From an uncultured Christensenellaceae bacterium (GTDB lineage: Bacteria; Bacillota; Clostridia; Christensenellales; Borkfalkiaceae), in NCBI GenBank assembly GCA_910587625.1, contig CAJUMW010000025.1, positions 1 through 16,854 on the forward strand: 16,854 bases of DNA, read 5' to 3'. Below are positions 1 through 7,121 of this stretch, piece by piece (position 1 is the stretch's first letter; each line of letters starts with the position of its first letter). A model generated the notes under the pieces. That model had not been told where the DNA came from. It made no database searches and was given only the letters and a program-made list of their open reading frames with translations. The position numbers and the translations under genes are program-made.

Positions 1-150
1 ACAGCTCCGTTTCCGTATCATAGTAGTAGCCGCGGTATCTGAACGGGTTTTTATTCCCGAGCGCTACGTTGCTTCCGCTCACCGTATGCCTGCCCCACGC
101 GTCGTAGTTATATTCTACCACTACTCTACCGATATTGTCAATAGGCGTTT
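1..150 (-). pseudogene. RHS core stub of the left cassette (partial)
   Basis: Read on the minus strand this encodes an RHS-core segment (NIGRVVVEYNYDAWGR, then GNKNPFRYRGYYYD, then TETEL) running off the left edge. The frame opens after a TAG near position 159 and has no start codon or ribosome site, so it is a displaced core stub and not a complete gene. Its first ~80 bp repeat the stub at 15708-15795 almost exactly, and positions 1-55 repeat 1318-1370. The toxin tip it leads into lies beyond the window. It shows that RHS tips are stacked in tandem here. Confidence 0.8.
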
Positions 151-182
151 TATTTACCTAATTTTGATATGGTACTATACAT

Positions 183-220
183 ATTAAACAGCGGTTCTTT
201 TTCAAGAACCGCTGTTTAAT
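183..220 (-). terminator. Terminator hairpin after the 83-residue immunity gene
   Basis: A perfect 17-bp stem (183-199 with 204-220) closes a 4-nt loop. It lies about 80 nt downstream of the stop of the minus-strand gene at 299-550 and before the next RHS stub. The stem is strong, but on the minus strand it is followed by an AT-rich sequence without a long T run, so termination is inferred from position and stem strength. Confidence 0.65.
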
Positions 221-298
221 TTAAGTTGGATTATTTTCAGTTGTTTTTAATATTTTGTCGAGCTCACTATAAAAATGCAAGAAATCCACTTCAAGTTT

Positions 299-550
299 TT
301 AAACTTTAATTTCATTCAAAATTTCACTAATGCTTTTTCCTTCTATTTTGGCATTTTTTAAAAAATCATGCTTATCTGTAAATGACTGTATAAATGTTCC
401 ATACTTATCATCCGATAAATATAAAGATATTCCTGCCCCTATCCCATACTCATCGCCATTCACTATTTCATATTTAACACCTTTATAAATAAATACAAAC
501 TCATCATGCCAATCTAATAACTCCAAAAAAGTAGGATTCTCTTCGCTCAT
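299..550 (-). CDS. Candidate immunity protein of the middle RHS cassette
   Basis: An 83-residue acidic cytosolic protein with no signal peptide or membrane segment. Family not recognised. It starts at an ATG at 548-550, behind an AAGGAG that overlaps the stop codon of the toxin tip (stop 561-563), so the two are translationally coupled. A short gene directly after an RHS tip is the standard arrangement for a cognate immunity protein in polymorphic toxin loci; the role is inferred from position only. A strong hairpin at 183-220 ends the unit. It may now be orphaned, because the toxin it follows has lost its N-terminal delivery part to the inserted element. Confidence 0.6.
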   Translation of the reverse strand: MSEENPTFLELLDWHDEFVFIYKGVKYEIVNGDEYGIGAGISLYLSDDKYGTFIQSFTDKHDFLKNAKIEGKSISEILNEIKV

Positions 551-560
551 ATCATTCTCC

Positions 561-1391
561 TTAAAATAACCATCTAATTAAGTCCCAAAATGACCAATGC
601 CCGTCAAGCTTAGTTCCATTTATCCAACCATGATAATGCGGAAATTTCAAATTTGCGCCACCGTGTCTAAAATCTTTATCAAACCAAGCATTACCTTTTG
701 AATCAAAAAATCTATACTGTTTTACTCCTGCTTCATCAATAGTAGAATAGCGCGTAAGTGGTTTACCTTTTATTCCTGCTTTATTACCTTTAACATTAGC
801 GTATTTCATGTACATATTACCTGCAATTGTTCCAATGTCAGATGCAATATTTAACCCAACATATATTCCATTATATAATCCATCACTCATTCCCGTCCAG
901 CTTTGGATATAATTTGTGCCTGTCGCGCCTGCCACGATTTCGTTTACACCAAAAACCATTGTTCCTGCACCTAATAAAATCAAAGATCCACCTGTAATCC
1001 AACCAATAGGTCCAAAACTTAAAAGCCCTATACCAGTATAAAGAGCTGCTCCACCGTTTACGGTTGAGCTTATTCCTCCTGCAATTTGAGATCCAAAAAT
1101 TTCGGACAAACTCCAACTAATTAATGTGCCAATCGCTAAACTTATTAAAAAAGTACTAATTGCAAAATGTCCACTCGGGTCGACAAACATTACAGGATTA
1201 TTATTACAATAGGAAAAGAGATTAAGTCCGTTTATTCTTTCGGGCTCCGCATACTCTAAACTGTCCATATTTATAAATCGGCACAGCTTCGGGTCGTAGT
1301 ATCGTGTCTGTAAATAGTACAGCTCCGTTTCCGTATCATAGTAGTAGCCGCGGTATCTGAACGGGTTTTTAAGTCCCTTGCAGCATTTCAA
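561..1391 (-). CDS. RHS C-terminal toxin tip, cut from its N-terminus by the inserted element
   Basis: Residues ~8-75 are the end of an RHS repeat-associated core (NPFRYRGYYYD, then YYLQTRYYDP, RFINMD, NLFSYCNNNP, then the PSGH boundary that typically precedes a variable tip). Residues ~76-195 are hydrophobic and Gly-rich, possibly for translocation. The last ~80 residues form the putative toxin, with KGNAWFDKDFRHGG followed by PHYHGW. The same pattern is seen in the tip at 16577-16854; no enzymatic family is recognised. Codons upstream of position 1366 come from the element, not RHS. The nominal TTG start at 1389-1391 has no ribosome site, so this copy is probably silent. The missing N-terminal part resumes at 15708. 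Confidence 0.75.
   Translation of the reverse strand: MKCCKGLKNPFRYRGYYYDTETELYYLQTRYYDPKLCRFINMDSLEYAEPERINGLNLFSYCNNNPVMFVDPSGHFAISTFLISLAIGTLISWSLSEIFGSQIAGGISSTVNGGAALYTGIGLLSFGPIGWITGGSLILLGAGTMVFGVNEIVAGATGTNYIQSWTGMSDGLYNGIYVGLNIASDIGTIAGNMYMKYANVKGNKAGIKGKPLTRYSTIDEAGVKQYRFFDSKGNAWFDKDFRHGGANLKFPHYHGWINGTKLDGHWSFWDLIRWLF
1367..1381 (+). repeat. Left attachment site, tRNA-Leu-like 15-mer
   Basis: TTTTAAGTCCCTTGC here is identical to 15404-15418 (in the complete tRNA-Leu), 15499-15513 and 15601-15615. In the tRNA it covers the anticodon loop and 5' strand of the anticodon stem. An 11-bp inverted copy of its inner part lies at 1514-1524 (CTGCAAGGGAC against GTCCCTTGCAG at 1373-1383). 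Confidence 0.8.
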
Positions 1392-1428
1392 AAAAGCCTT
1401 GTTTTTACCGATTTTTTGCCCATTTTTG

Positions 1429-1460
1429 CCTAAAATAGCACCGTTTTAGGGCTATTTTTT
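1429..1460 (+). terminator. Hairpin near the left element end
   Basis: Two alternative stems overlap: CCTAAAA (1429-1435) with TTTTAGG (1444-1450), and AAAATAGC (1432-1439) with GCTATTTT (1451-1458), the latter followed by TT. It lies ~180 bp beyond the stop of the minus-strand nuclease gene, so it may isolate the element from RHS transcription. Function is inferred. Confidence 0.4.
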
Positions 1461-1462
1461 GA

Positions 1463-1487
1463 TTTGCACCCAAATTGCACCCAAAAA
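1463..1487 (+). repeat. Left pair of TGCACCCAAA repeats (probable integrase arm sites)
   Basis: TGCACCCAAA occurs at 1465-1474 and 1476-1485. The same decamer occurs at 15176-15185 and 15188-15197, and inverted at 15265-15274, next to the integrase gene. Short direct repeats at both ends of a tyrosine-recombinase element are the usual arm-type binding sites for the N-terminal domain of the integrase; the assignment here is inferred from position and symmetry. The rest of 1392-1638 holds no gene that I can see. Confidence 0.65.
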
Positions 1488-1638
1488 TTTAAAAGCTTAA
1501 ACAAAGCTTTAATCTGCAAGGGACCAACTTAGCTTTCCATAAAATGTCTTAATCTCTTTAACTGTTTCCGATATGCGAAAATGAGAGTAAATTAATTGTG
1601 TTTGAGTACAATAACTTTAATTAAAAAACTTAAAAAGA

Positions 1639-3528
1639 TTATGGAAGCTTTTCTATTGTATCTATTGATACGAATTTACCGTTCTCGACCGTACAAACAT
1701 TCCATAATTTGAATATTTCATTTCTACTGTACTCTTTTTTAAAAGCATTACATTCAACTTTAAGAGTAATTTCACCGCTGACTTCATCTTCGCCTGAAAA
1801 ATTATCAACTTTTACAGAGTACTTTTTACCGCTCTCAACACGTAAAACCGTAATAATTTCAGGTCCGCATCCGTTGGTACAATCATGATTCAATACGGCA
1901 TAAGGAAACGATGTTCCCGACCCCATGTTTTTATAACTTATTTCATGGCTATCCGCTACATTCTGACTGGTAATGTCGAGTATCAAATCAAGATCGACAG
2001 GACATTCTCCCCAACATAAAGTAATAGTCAACGGTTCATACAAATAAGATTTTAAAGCCTTGACAAAGCCATCGGAATTCTGAGGACGGACGCCTCCGAA
2101 CGTTGCAAATCTGCTTTCATCTATTCCCTCGTCCATTACCTTTTTATTTACCGCATCTCCGACAGCACCGTAGTTAACCAAAAATATTTTTGCATTCGGT
2201 CTGTTGTTAGCATAATCGATAATCGCTTTGGAAAAATTGCCCGTATTGCTTTTTTTGTATTGTTTGCACTCCACTACCGCCACCGCATTACAAGGAGTTT
2301 TCGCTTCGTTATAAGCGATTGTATAGTCTGGCTGAATTCCGCTAATGCGCCCCTTACCTTTAACCCCAGCTATTGTCGCGCTTCTGCACTCGGCCCATAT
2401 TTCCAAGGGTTTGTCTTGATTATAAGTGGCAAGATGTGAACCGCCGAACGAAAAAGACAGCGTATCACCATTGATTAACTCGTATTTAAGATTTGAATAT
2501 TCGAACGCTTTGACAATCAAGGTAAAAACCCACGCCGAATAAATTTCATATCTGTGCTGCCAGTATGGCAAATTAAGAAACGAATTTATTTGCTTGATTT
2601 TTTCAACAACCTCTTCGTGTGTTACACTTTTAAAACCTTTAAAAACACTGTCAAAATTTGCTTTGAATTTTTCGATTAACAAATCGCGTTCATCCTCGTC
2701 AGAAGCGTAAAGATGTTCCACGAACATTGTAATAGTGACCATCATTGTACAAGTATAACGATCATGTTCATTCACAAACATTTTTCCTTTTGCTAACAAT
2801 GTTTGTTTATTTTCACCACAAGGCGCTTCGTCCGCCAGTTGCCACAAACATTTCAGCTGTTTCTCTATCGACTCTTGAATGCCGGCTTCTTTTTTGTAGA
2901 CTGACTTTATCGTTCTATATTTTTCGTGCAAATCGTTCCAGATTACACCTATACGGCTGTCAATTTCCTCATTGAATTTCGGTTGATCGGGAAAATAAGT
3001 AGGAAGCTTGTCATTTATATATGTAACAGCCCAATCTCTAATTTCATTGTTGCTGACTTTGGCAGCATTCATTGCCCTGCAACTGTTTGCTTCAAATTCA
3101 AATAACTTACGCAACCCCCAAGGGTCAGTTATAAAATAAGTCTTAACGGATTTACGTATTACTTCCGATATGGTTTCAACGTCTGTTCTGAAATTTTCAA
3201 GGTCTACTTTCAGCTCTCCGAAATCAACCGCAATTTTCAGATTTTTGTCGGTATACTTAGCGCCTGCTTTACTGAACACTTCAAGCAAATCGTTTAGCAT
3301 CTCAGAAAACGGTTTAATATTTGTAAAAAGTGCATTAAGCAACTCCTCTACGGAAATACTTTTAAGTTCTTTCAAAAAGTCTGCTTTTTTATCTATCCCT
3401 AAATATGACTTTATATCTTCAAACAACGCGCTGTCATAATCTGTATCGTGAAAAGCCGCCGATTTACTAAACTCTTCCCATAATTCAACCGCACTTTTAA
3501 TAACTTTATTCTGCTCCTTATCATTCAT
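1639..3528 (-). CDS. PD-(D/E)XK nuclease-like protein with a DUF2135/YfaP-like C-terminal domain
   Basis: 629 residues. The N-terminal ~310 residues are helical and unrecognised. Residues ~320-460 look like a restriction-type nuclease core: helix LPYWQHRYEIYSAW (E328), then IQPDY (D401), then VVECKQYK (E420, K422), a D...ExK arrangement, followed by an alternating strand/helix (AKIFLVNYG). Residues ~499-592 resemble the DUF2135/YfaP beta-sandwich: LTITLCWGECPVDLDL, HEISY, then GCGPEI and a final strand pair. It stands alone on the minus strand, divergent from hipBST. A promoter with TATAAT is visible upstream, and AGGGG lies ~10 nt before the ATG. A defence nuclease is plausible but not shown; the target is unknown. 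Confidence 0.65.
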   Translation of the reverse strand: MNDKEQNKVIKSAVELWEEFSKSAAFHDTDYDSALFEDIKSYLGIDKKADFLKELKSISVEELLNALFTNIKPFSEMLNDLLEVFSKAGAKYTDKNLKIAVDFGELKVDLENFRTDVETISEVIRKSVKTYFITDPWGLRKLFEFEANSCRAMNAAKVSNNEIRDWAVTYINDKLPTYFPDQPKFNEEIDSRIGVIWNDLHEKYRTIKSVYKKEAGIQESIEKQLKCLWQLADEAPCGENKQTLLAKGKMFVNEHDRYTCTMMVTITMFVEHLYASDEDERDLLIEKFKANFDSVFKGFKSVTHEEVVEKIKQINSFLNLPYWQHRYEIYSAWVFTLIVKAFEYSNLKYELINGDTLSFSFGGSHLATYNQDKPLEIWAECRSATIAGVKGKGRISGIQPDYTIAYNEAKTPCNAVAVVECKQYKKSNTGNFSKAIIDYANNRPNAKIFLVNYGAVGDAVNKKVMDEGIDESRFATFGGVRPQNSDGFVKALKSYLYEPLTITLCWGECPVDLDLILDITSQNVADSHEISYKNMGSGTSFPYAVLNHDCTNGCGPEIITVLRVESGKKYSVKVDNFSGEDEVSGEITLKVECNAFKKEYSRNEIFKLWNVCTVENGKFVSIDTIEKLP

Positions 3529-3565
3529 ATTGTTTGTACCCCTTTTTTAATGTCATCGTAAAAAC

Positions 3566-3594
3566 ATTATATCACACCACAAAACAAAACGCAA
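3566..3594 (-). promoter_or_regulatory. Promoter of the nuclease gene
   Basis: On the minus strand TTGCGT (3589-3594) and TATAAT (3566-3571) are separated by 17 bp, 38 bp upstream of the ATG at 3526-3528. AGGGG at about 3538-3542 is the ribosome site. Confidence 0.6.
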
Positions 3595-3620
3595 TATTCA
3601 CTTTTAGCAAATTAGAATTA

Positions 3621-3729
3621 TTATACCCGATCAGTCCTAATATAAAGCACACAACAAAATTTTGTACCAATCGGGTATAATATTATTAAAGCTGTTGACA
3701 AAAGCCCCGAAAGGGTATAGAATATAAAC
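3621..3729 (+). promoter_or_regulatory. hipBST promoter and operator half-sites
   Basis: TTGACA (3695-3700), 17 bp, TAGAAT (3718-3723). The -10 ends only 6 nt before the hipB ATG at 3730, so the predicted transcript starts at or next to the start codon, and no Shine-Dalgarno is present at a usable distance. TTATACCCGAT (3621-3631) and ATCGGGTATAA (3670-3680) form a perfect 11-bp inverted repeat 38 bp apart. A third GGGTATA (3713-3719) overlaps the -10. Such half-sites fit autoregulation by a HipB-type repressor, with looping between distant sites as a possible mode. Confidence 0.65.
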
Positions 3730-3933
3730 ATGAGTACTTTAAGTGAATTTATTAAACAAAACAGAAAGCTATTAGGTCTTACTCAAGAAGAGTTTGCGCT
3801 CCGTTCAGGCTTGGGACTTCGTTTTGTTCGCGAGCTCGAACAGGGAAAAGAAACCGTCCGTTTGGACAAAGTAAACCAAGCGCTAGCAATGTTCGGCATG
3901 GAAGCTGTTCCGGGGAGAATAAAGAATGATTAA
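3730..3933 (+). CDS. hipB: HipB-like antitoxin/repressor (Xre-type HTH)
   Basis: 67 residues. A helix-turn-helix of the Cro/CI type spans ~5-60 (LGLTQEEFALRSGLGLRFVR, ELEQG), with the short C-terminal extension typical of HipB partners. Within HipA/HipBST operons this protein binds the operator and the kinase and represses the operon. The ATG at 3730 is the only sensible start; it has no ribosome site and lies 6 nt from the -10 hexamer, so translation is probably leaderless. Its last 8 nt overlap the start of the next gene. Identification rests on fold signature plus operon order. Confidence 0.85.
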   Translation: MSTLSEFIKQNRKLLGLTQEEFALRSGLGLRFVRELEQGKETVRLDKVNQALAMFGMEAVPGRIKND

Positions 3934-4261
3934 TGAAAGCTACCGTACAGCATACATTTACGTATGCAATCGTTTCGCCGGCGCATTGAAAGAAACAGAC
4001 GGCGGTTATTCTTTTACATATAACGCTAATTATTTAAACAGCGAAAATCCGACTGCGGTTAGTTTGACTCTTCCGCTTCAAACAGAGGAATACACTTCAA
4101 AAACTCTGTTTGCATTTTTTGACGGGCTGATTCCCGAAGGCTGGCTGTTGGGAATTGTTATGCACAATTGGAAAATTGACCCCAAAGACAGATTCGGACT
4201 TTTATTGACTGCGTGCAAAGACTGTATCGGAAATGTAAGCATAAGGAGTGAGCAAGTATGA
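3926..4261 (+). CDS. hipS: HipS-like protein (HipA N-terminal subdomain)
   Basis: 111 residues matching the first subdomain of HipA kinases on its own: AYIYVCNRFAGAL, then the Y-x-x-x-Y/L-LPL pattern (SFTYNANYLNS, VSLTLPL), then FFDGLIPEGWLL and DRFGLLLTACKDCIGNVSI. In the tripartite HipBST system the kinase lacks this piece and the separate HipS protein acts as the antitoxin that neutralises HipT, while HipB represses the operon. It overlaps hipB by 8 nt and hipT by 4 nt (GTATGA), consistent with tight co-translation. The split is a true gene boundary: both parts have starts, stops and reading frames without damage. Confidence 0.85.
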   Translation: MINESYRTAYIYVCNRFAGALKETDGGYSFTYNANYLNSENPTAVSLTLPLQTEEYTSKTLFAFFDGLIPEGWLLGIVMHNWKIDPKDRFGLLLTACKDCIGNVSIRSEQV

Positions 4262-5220
4262 ATTGCCTTTGCTGCAATAAACCGCTGAACAAAACCGCAT
4301 CCATATACGAGCTCAACGTTCAATGGCATAAAAAATGTATTAAGAATTTTTTTGGTACTACCTCTTTACCTGAGTTAGATATTTCCGACGATACTTTGAA
4401 ACAGCTTGCCATTGAAAGCACTAATAAAGGTTATACCGTTCCAGGCGTGCAAAAAAAATTATCCCTCCACTTAACGGAGGGCAAAGATCCGAGATTAACT
4501 CTTGTCAACTGCCCCACTGGATACATTTTGAAACCGCAGACAGAAGAATACGAAAACCTTCCCGAAGCAGAATATCTTGTTATGCAAATGGCAAAGGCAA
4601 CTGGAATAAAAACCGTACCCTTCGCCTTGATTAAAATGAACGAACAGTTTGCCTATATTACCAGAAGAGTTGACCGTATTAAGCAAAAAGACGATGTTAA
4701 AATGCTTGCAATGGAAGACTTCTGTCAGCTTGAAGAACGACTTACACAAGATAAATATAAAGGCTCCTATGAACGGTGCGCAAAGTTAATTACTCGCTAT
4801 TCCTCTCGTTCTGGATTCGATTTATCGGAGTTGTTTTTAAGACTTGTCTTTTCTTTTGTCGTGGGTAATTCAGATATGCACTTAAAAAACTTTTCCTTGA
4901 TTGAAACGTACGAAGGAGCCTGTGAATATGTCCTTTCCGACGCCTACGATATGTTGCCCGTAAACGCCGTTTTACCCGAAGACAACGAACAATTCGCTCT
5001 AACTTTGAACGGCAAGAAAAGCAATATCCGCAAAAAGGACTTCCTTGTCTTTGCCGAAAATATTAGAATTCAGAAAAATGTTGCCGAGAAGATTATTAAA
5101 GATATCGTTACAAGAGAAGAAAAATATTTTACAATGTGCGACGAGTCTTACCTGCCGCAAAAAATAAAACTTGTTTTAAAAGGAATTATTAAAGTAAGAA
5201 TGGAAGTTTTAAAAATTTAG
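4258..5220 (+). CDS. hipT: HipT-like Ser/Thr kinase toxin
   Basis: 320 residues, the kinase part of HipA without the N-terminal subdomain. An N-terminal C3-x2-C6...H24-x2-C27 cluster may bind zinc. The Gly-rich loop region is TVPGVQKKLSL (60-70), the nucleotide-binding Lys is in YILKP (K92), the catalytic loop is GNSDMHLKNFSL (203-214, D206 and N211) and the metal-binding motif is SDAYDM (D228). HipA-family toxins phosphorylate aminoacyl-tRNA synthetases (GltX for HipA, TrpS for E. coli HipT); the target here is unknown. At the autophosphorylated position ahead of GxQ (Ser in HipA, the SIS motif in HipT) this protein has T60-V-P. All catalytic residues appear present, so it should be active unless held by HipS. 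Confidence 0.87.
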   Translation: MNCLCCNKPLNKTASIYELNVQWHKKCIKNFFGTTSLPELDISDDTLKQLAIESTNKGYTVPGVQKKLSLHLTEGKDPRLTLVNCPTGYILKPQTEEYENLPEAEYLVMQMAKATGIKTVPFALIKMNEQFAYITRRVDRIKQKDDVKMLAMEDFCQLEERLTQDKYKGSYERCAKLITRYSSRSGFDLSELFLRLVFSFVVGNSDMHLKNFSLIETYEGACEYVLSDAYDMLPVNAVLPEDNEQFALTLNGKKSNIRKKDFLVFAENIRIQKNVAEKIIKDIVTREEKYFTMCDESYLPQKIKLVLKGIIKVRMEVLKI

Positions 5221-5281
5221 CAATTATTAAAAAAGCTTAAACTGCAAGACACATAAAGTAAAAGGAGTTGAAGAATTTAAA

Positions 5282-6094
5282 ATGAAGAAAAAGAAGTTTT
5301 ATAAAAATCTTTGGTTTTGGCTACTGATTACTAGTATATTATTTTTTGTTACAAATATTGTTTTTTCAATTATATTTAGAGGTTCTGATGGGTCTAATAT
5401 TTTTACTGCAGTCAGTGGGTGGGTAAGTGGCATTGCAACAATCGCCTTAGGGTTTATTGCCGTTGTTCAAAATAGAAAATATAAAGAAGAAAATGACAGA
5501 TTTTTAAGTGAACAACAAAAAATAAATAGTCAGCTTATGCAAGAACAAAATAATCTATCTTGGCGAAAAATTAATTATGATATTTATAATTCTTACAGAC
5601 GCGAGTTTTTAGAATATGAAAAAGAATTTTCAAAATACAGTATATCTGAAATATCAGCTAAAACATTAGCTAATAACGATACAATAAGAGCCATAGGGGA
5701 ATTATCAATTTTTGATAAACGAATTCGAAACAACCTTACAAGAAATATCGCATATTTAATTGAATGTAACTTTTATTGTGAGGCTAAGGCCAATTTATTT
5801 GATTTATTTACAAAATATTTAAAAATCCTAGATGCTTTTTATCCATTACTTCAAGATGCCATTAAAGATATAAATATTTTAGGCGATTTGAATGGCGAAT
5901 ATTTTAAAAAAGCACATGAGCTAATTGATATGGAGCAAAAAATTGTGCTTAGTTATTTAAATATTAATTCTGAAATTAGTAGTATTATACAAAAAATTTA
6001 CGAGAAAGACATTTCTAGTGCTAAAGATTATATTGACAAAAACATAACACAACAGGTTGAGTGGGTTAAAAAAATTAGAGAAGGAGCAAAGTAA
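5282..6094 (+). CDS. Unknown protein with two N-terminal membrane helices
   Basis: 270 residues. Two hydrophobic segments lie at ~9-32 and ~40-61, separated by a short loop (FRGSDGS). A charged coiled-coil-like helix (65-95, KEENDRFLSEQQ) and a helical cytosolic domain rich in Lys, Asn and Ile follow. The Lys-rich N-terminus suggests both ends are inside the cell. AAGGAG lies ~12 nt before the ATG. It follows hipT by 61 bp on the same strand and may be co-transcribed, but its base composition is clearly more AT-rich than hipT, suggesting separate acquisition. No family recognised; a membrane effector or sensor is a guess from topology and island context. Confidence 0.65.
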   Translation: MKKKKFYKNLWFWLLITSILFFVTNIVFSIIFRGSDGSNIFTAVSGWVSGIATIALGFIAVVQNRKYKEENDRFLSEQQKINSQLMQEQNNLSWRKINYDIYNSYRREFLEYEKEFSKYSISEISAKTLANNDTIRAIGELSIFDKRIRNNLTRNIAYLIECNFYCEAKANLFDLFTKYLKILDAFYPLLQDAIKDINILGDLNGEYFKKAHELIDMEQKIVLSYLNINSEISSIIQKIYEKDISSAKDYIDKNITQQVEWVKKIREGAK

Positions 6095-6162
6095 TTGATA
6101 CATTAGGAATAAAACCTATTACATATGTAGATGTTGTGTCTTAACTAAATTTTACGACATAA

Positions 6163-6197
6163 AAAATCCCCTACAAATTTGATTAGTAGGGGATTTT
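6163..6197. terminator. Bidirectional terminator between convergent genes
   Basis: A perfect 12-bp stem (6163-6174 with 6186-6197) with CCCCTAC/GTAGGGG at its centre, flanked by A and T runs so that it reads as an intrinsic terminator on both strands. It separates the membrane-protein gene from the four-gene minus-strand operon. Confidence 0.9.
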
Positions 6198-6235
6198 ATC
6201 ATATTGCTTGGTCCAAAAAGAGTAAAGCTTTTTTA

Positions 6236-7099
6236 TTATAATTTTACGCCTTTTATCTCATTAATAATCTCATTTAAAACCTTATTGTGACTTAAATAAT
6301 TAGGATGATAAGTCCAAAATGCCGGAATATATTCGGATTTGGTATTTGAAGTAAGCTTAGCTATATCCGTAATTGGAATTAACTTTTTATTGGAAGACGG
6401 CTTGACGCTATCTAATTCATCTTTCAATCCAAAAGCTACATTCATAGACACGTTATACTTTGGACCGGTTACAAATAGCACTAAATCAGGTTCGGCAAGT
6501 TTTATTTCTCTCTGCAGAAGCGATCTTTTTTCAACTTCACCTTCCTTTGCATAGCATTCGGATAATTTTTTCTCTGCTTCATATGTTAATTCTCCTGTTT
6601 CTACAAAATAGACTTTATCAAGATTATTCCAGCACAACACATATTCGTCTTTTAACAATCTGAAAATATTCCAAAATGGTGAACTGTTGTATTTTATTTT
6701 TTTATTGTAACACTCTGGCAAATATGCGTCTTCTCCATATAACTGCTTTATTAAATAAGCTATTGCCCATTGTTGCGAATTTTTACTCTCATTTGTATCC
6801 TTTTCACAGTCTTGGGCAGTACACGATTTTATAAAATCATACCTTGCCGTTCCGTCACAAATTGAACCGTACCCCATAGGCTCCTGCCCGACAATCATTA
6901 TTCTCTTTTTACCGTCCAGACGTATAATATACTCGTCGGTTAAGCCCAAATAAAAAGGATGGGATAAAATTTTATCTTTATCGGCGCAAAGTTTTCCATT
7001 GCTTTCTTTTAAAATAGTATCGCACCAATACTCCTTCAATGTCTTCTTAACCCAGTATTCTTGCTCTTCTAAAAGTATTTCATTTGCTGTTTTATCCAT
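6236..7099 (-). CDS. Uracil-DNA-glycosylase-fold protein
   Basis: 287 residues. The UDG superfamily pattern is visible: a strand followed by IVGQEPMGYG (69-78, in the place of the family-1 GQDPYHG or family-4 GEAPG loop), SSPFWNIFRLL (139-149), CWNNLDKVYF (156-165), a strand PDLVLFVTGP (204-213), and near the C-terminus FWTYHPNYLS (261-270), matching the H-P-S/L loop that enters the DNA. The water-activating Asp of family 1 is replaced by Glu (GQEP). Several UDG families work with other residues, so activity cannot be judged. Last gene of an operon of four; AGAGGTG serves as ribosome site, 22 nt after the previous stop. Probable role: recognition or excision of uracil or another modified base. 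Confidence 0.65.
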   Translation of the reverse strand: MDKTANEILLEEQEYWVKKTLKEYWCDTILKESNGKLCADKDKILSHPFYLGLTDEYIIRLDGKKRIMIVGQEPMGYGSICDGTARYDFIKSCTAQDCEKDTNESKNSQQWAIAYLIKQLYGEDAYLPECYNKKIKYNSSPFWNIFRLLKDEYVLCWNNLDKVYFVETGELTYEAEKKLSECYAKEGEVEKRSLLQREIKLAEPDLVLFVTGPKYNVSMNVAFGLKDELDSVKPSSNKKLIPITDIAKLTSNTKSEYIPAFWTYHPNYLSHNKVLNEIINEIKGVKL

Positions 7100-7121
7100 A
7101 CTTCACCTCTTTCCCATTCTA

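Noticed and set aside
883..1116. 77-codon minus-strand frame inside the RHS tip
   Set aside because: Trp/Arg/Cys-rich out-of-frame shadow of the RHS gene with no ribosome site.
2745..3439. Plus-strand open frames opposite the nuclease gene
   Set aside because: Complementary shadows of the 629-residue gene; no ribosome sites and atypical composition.
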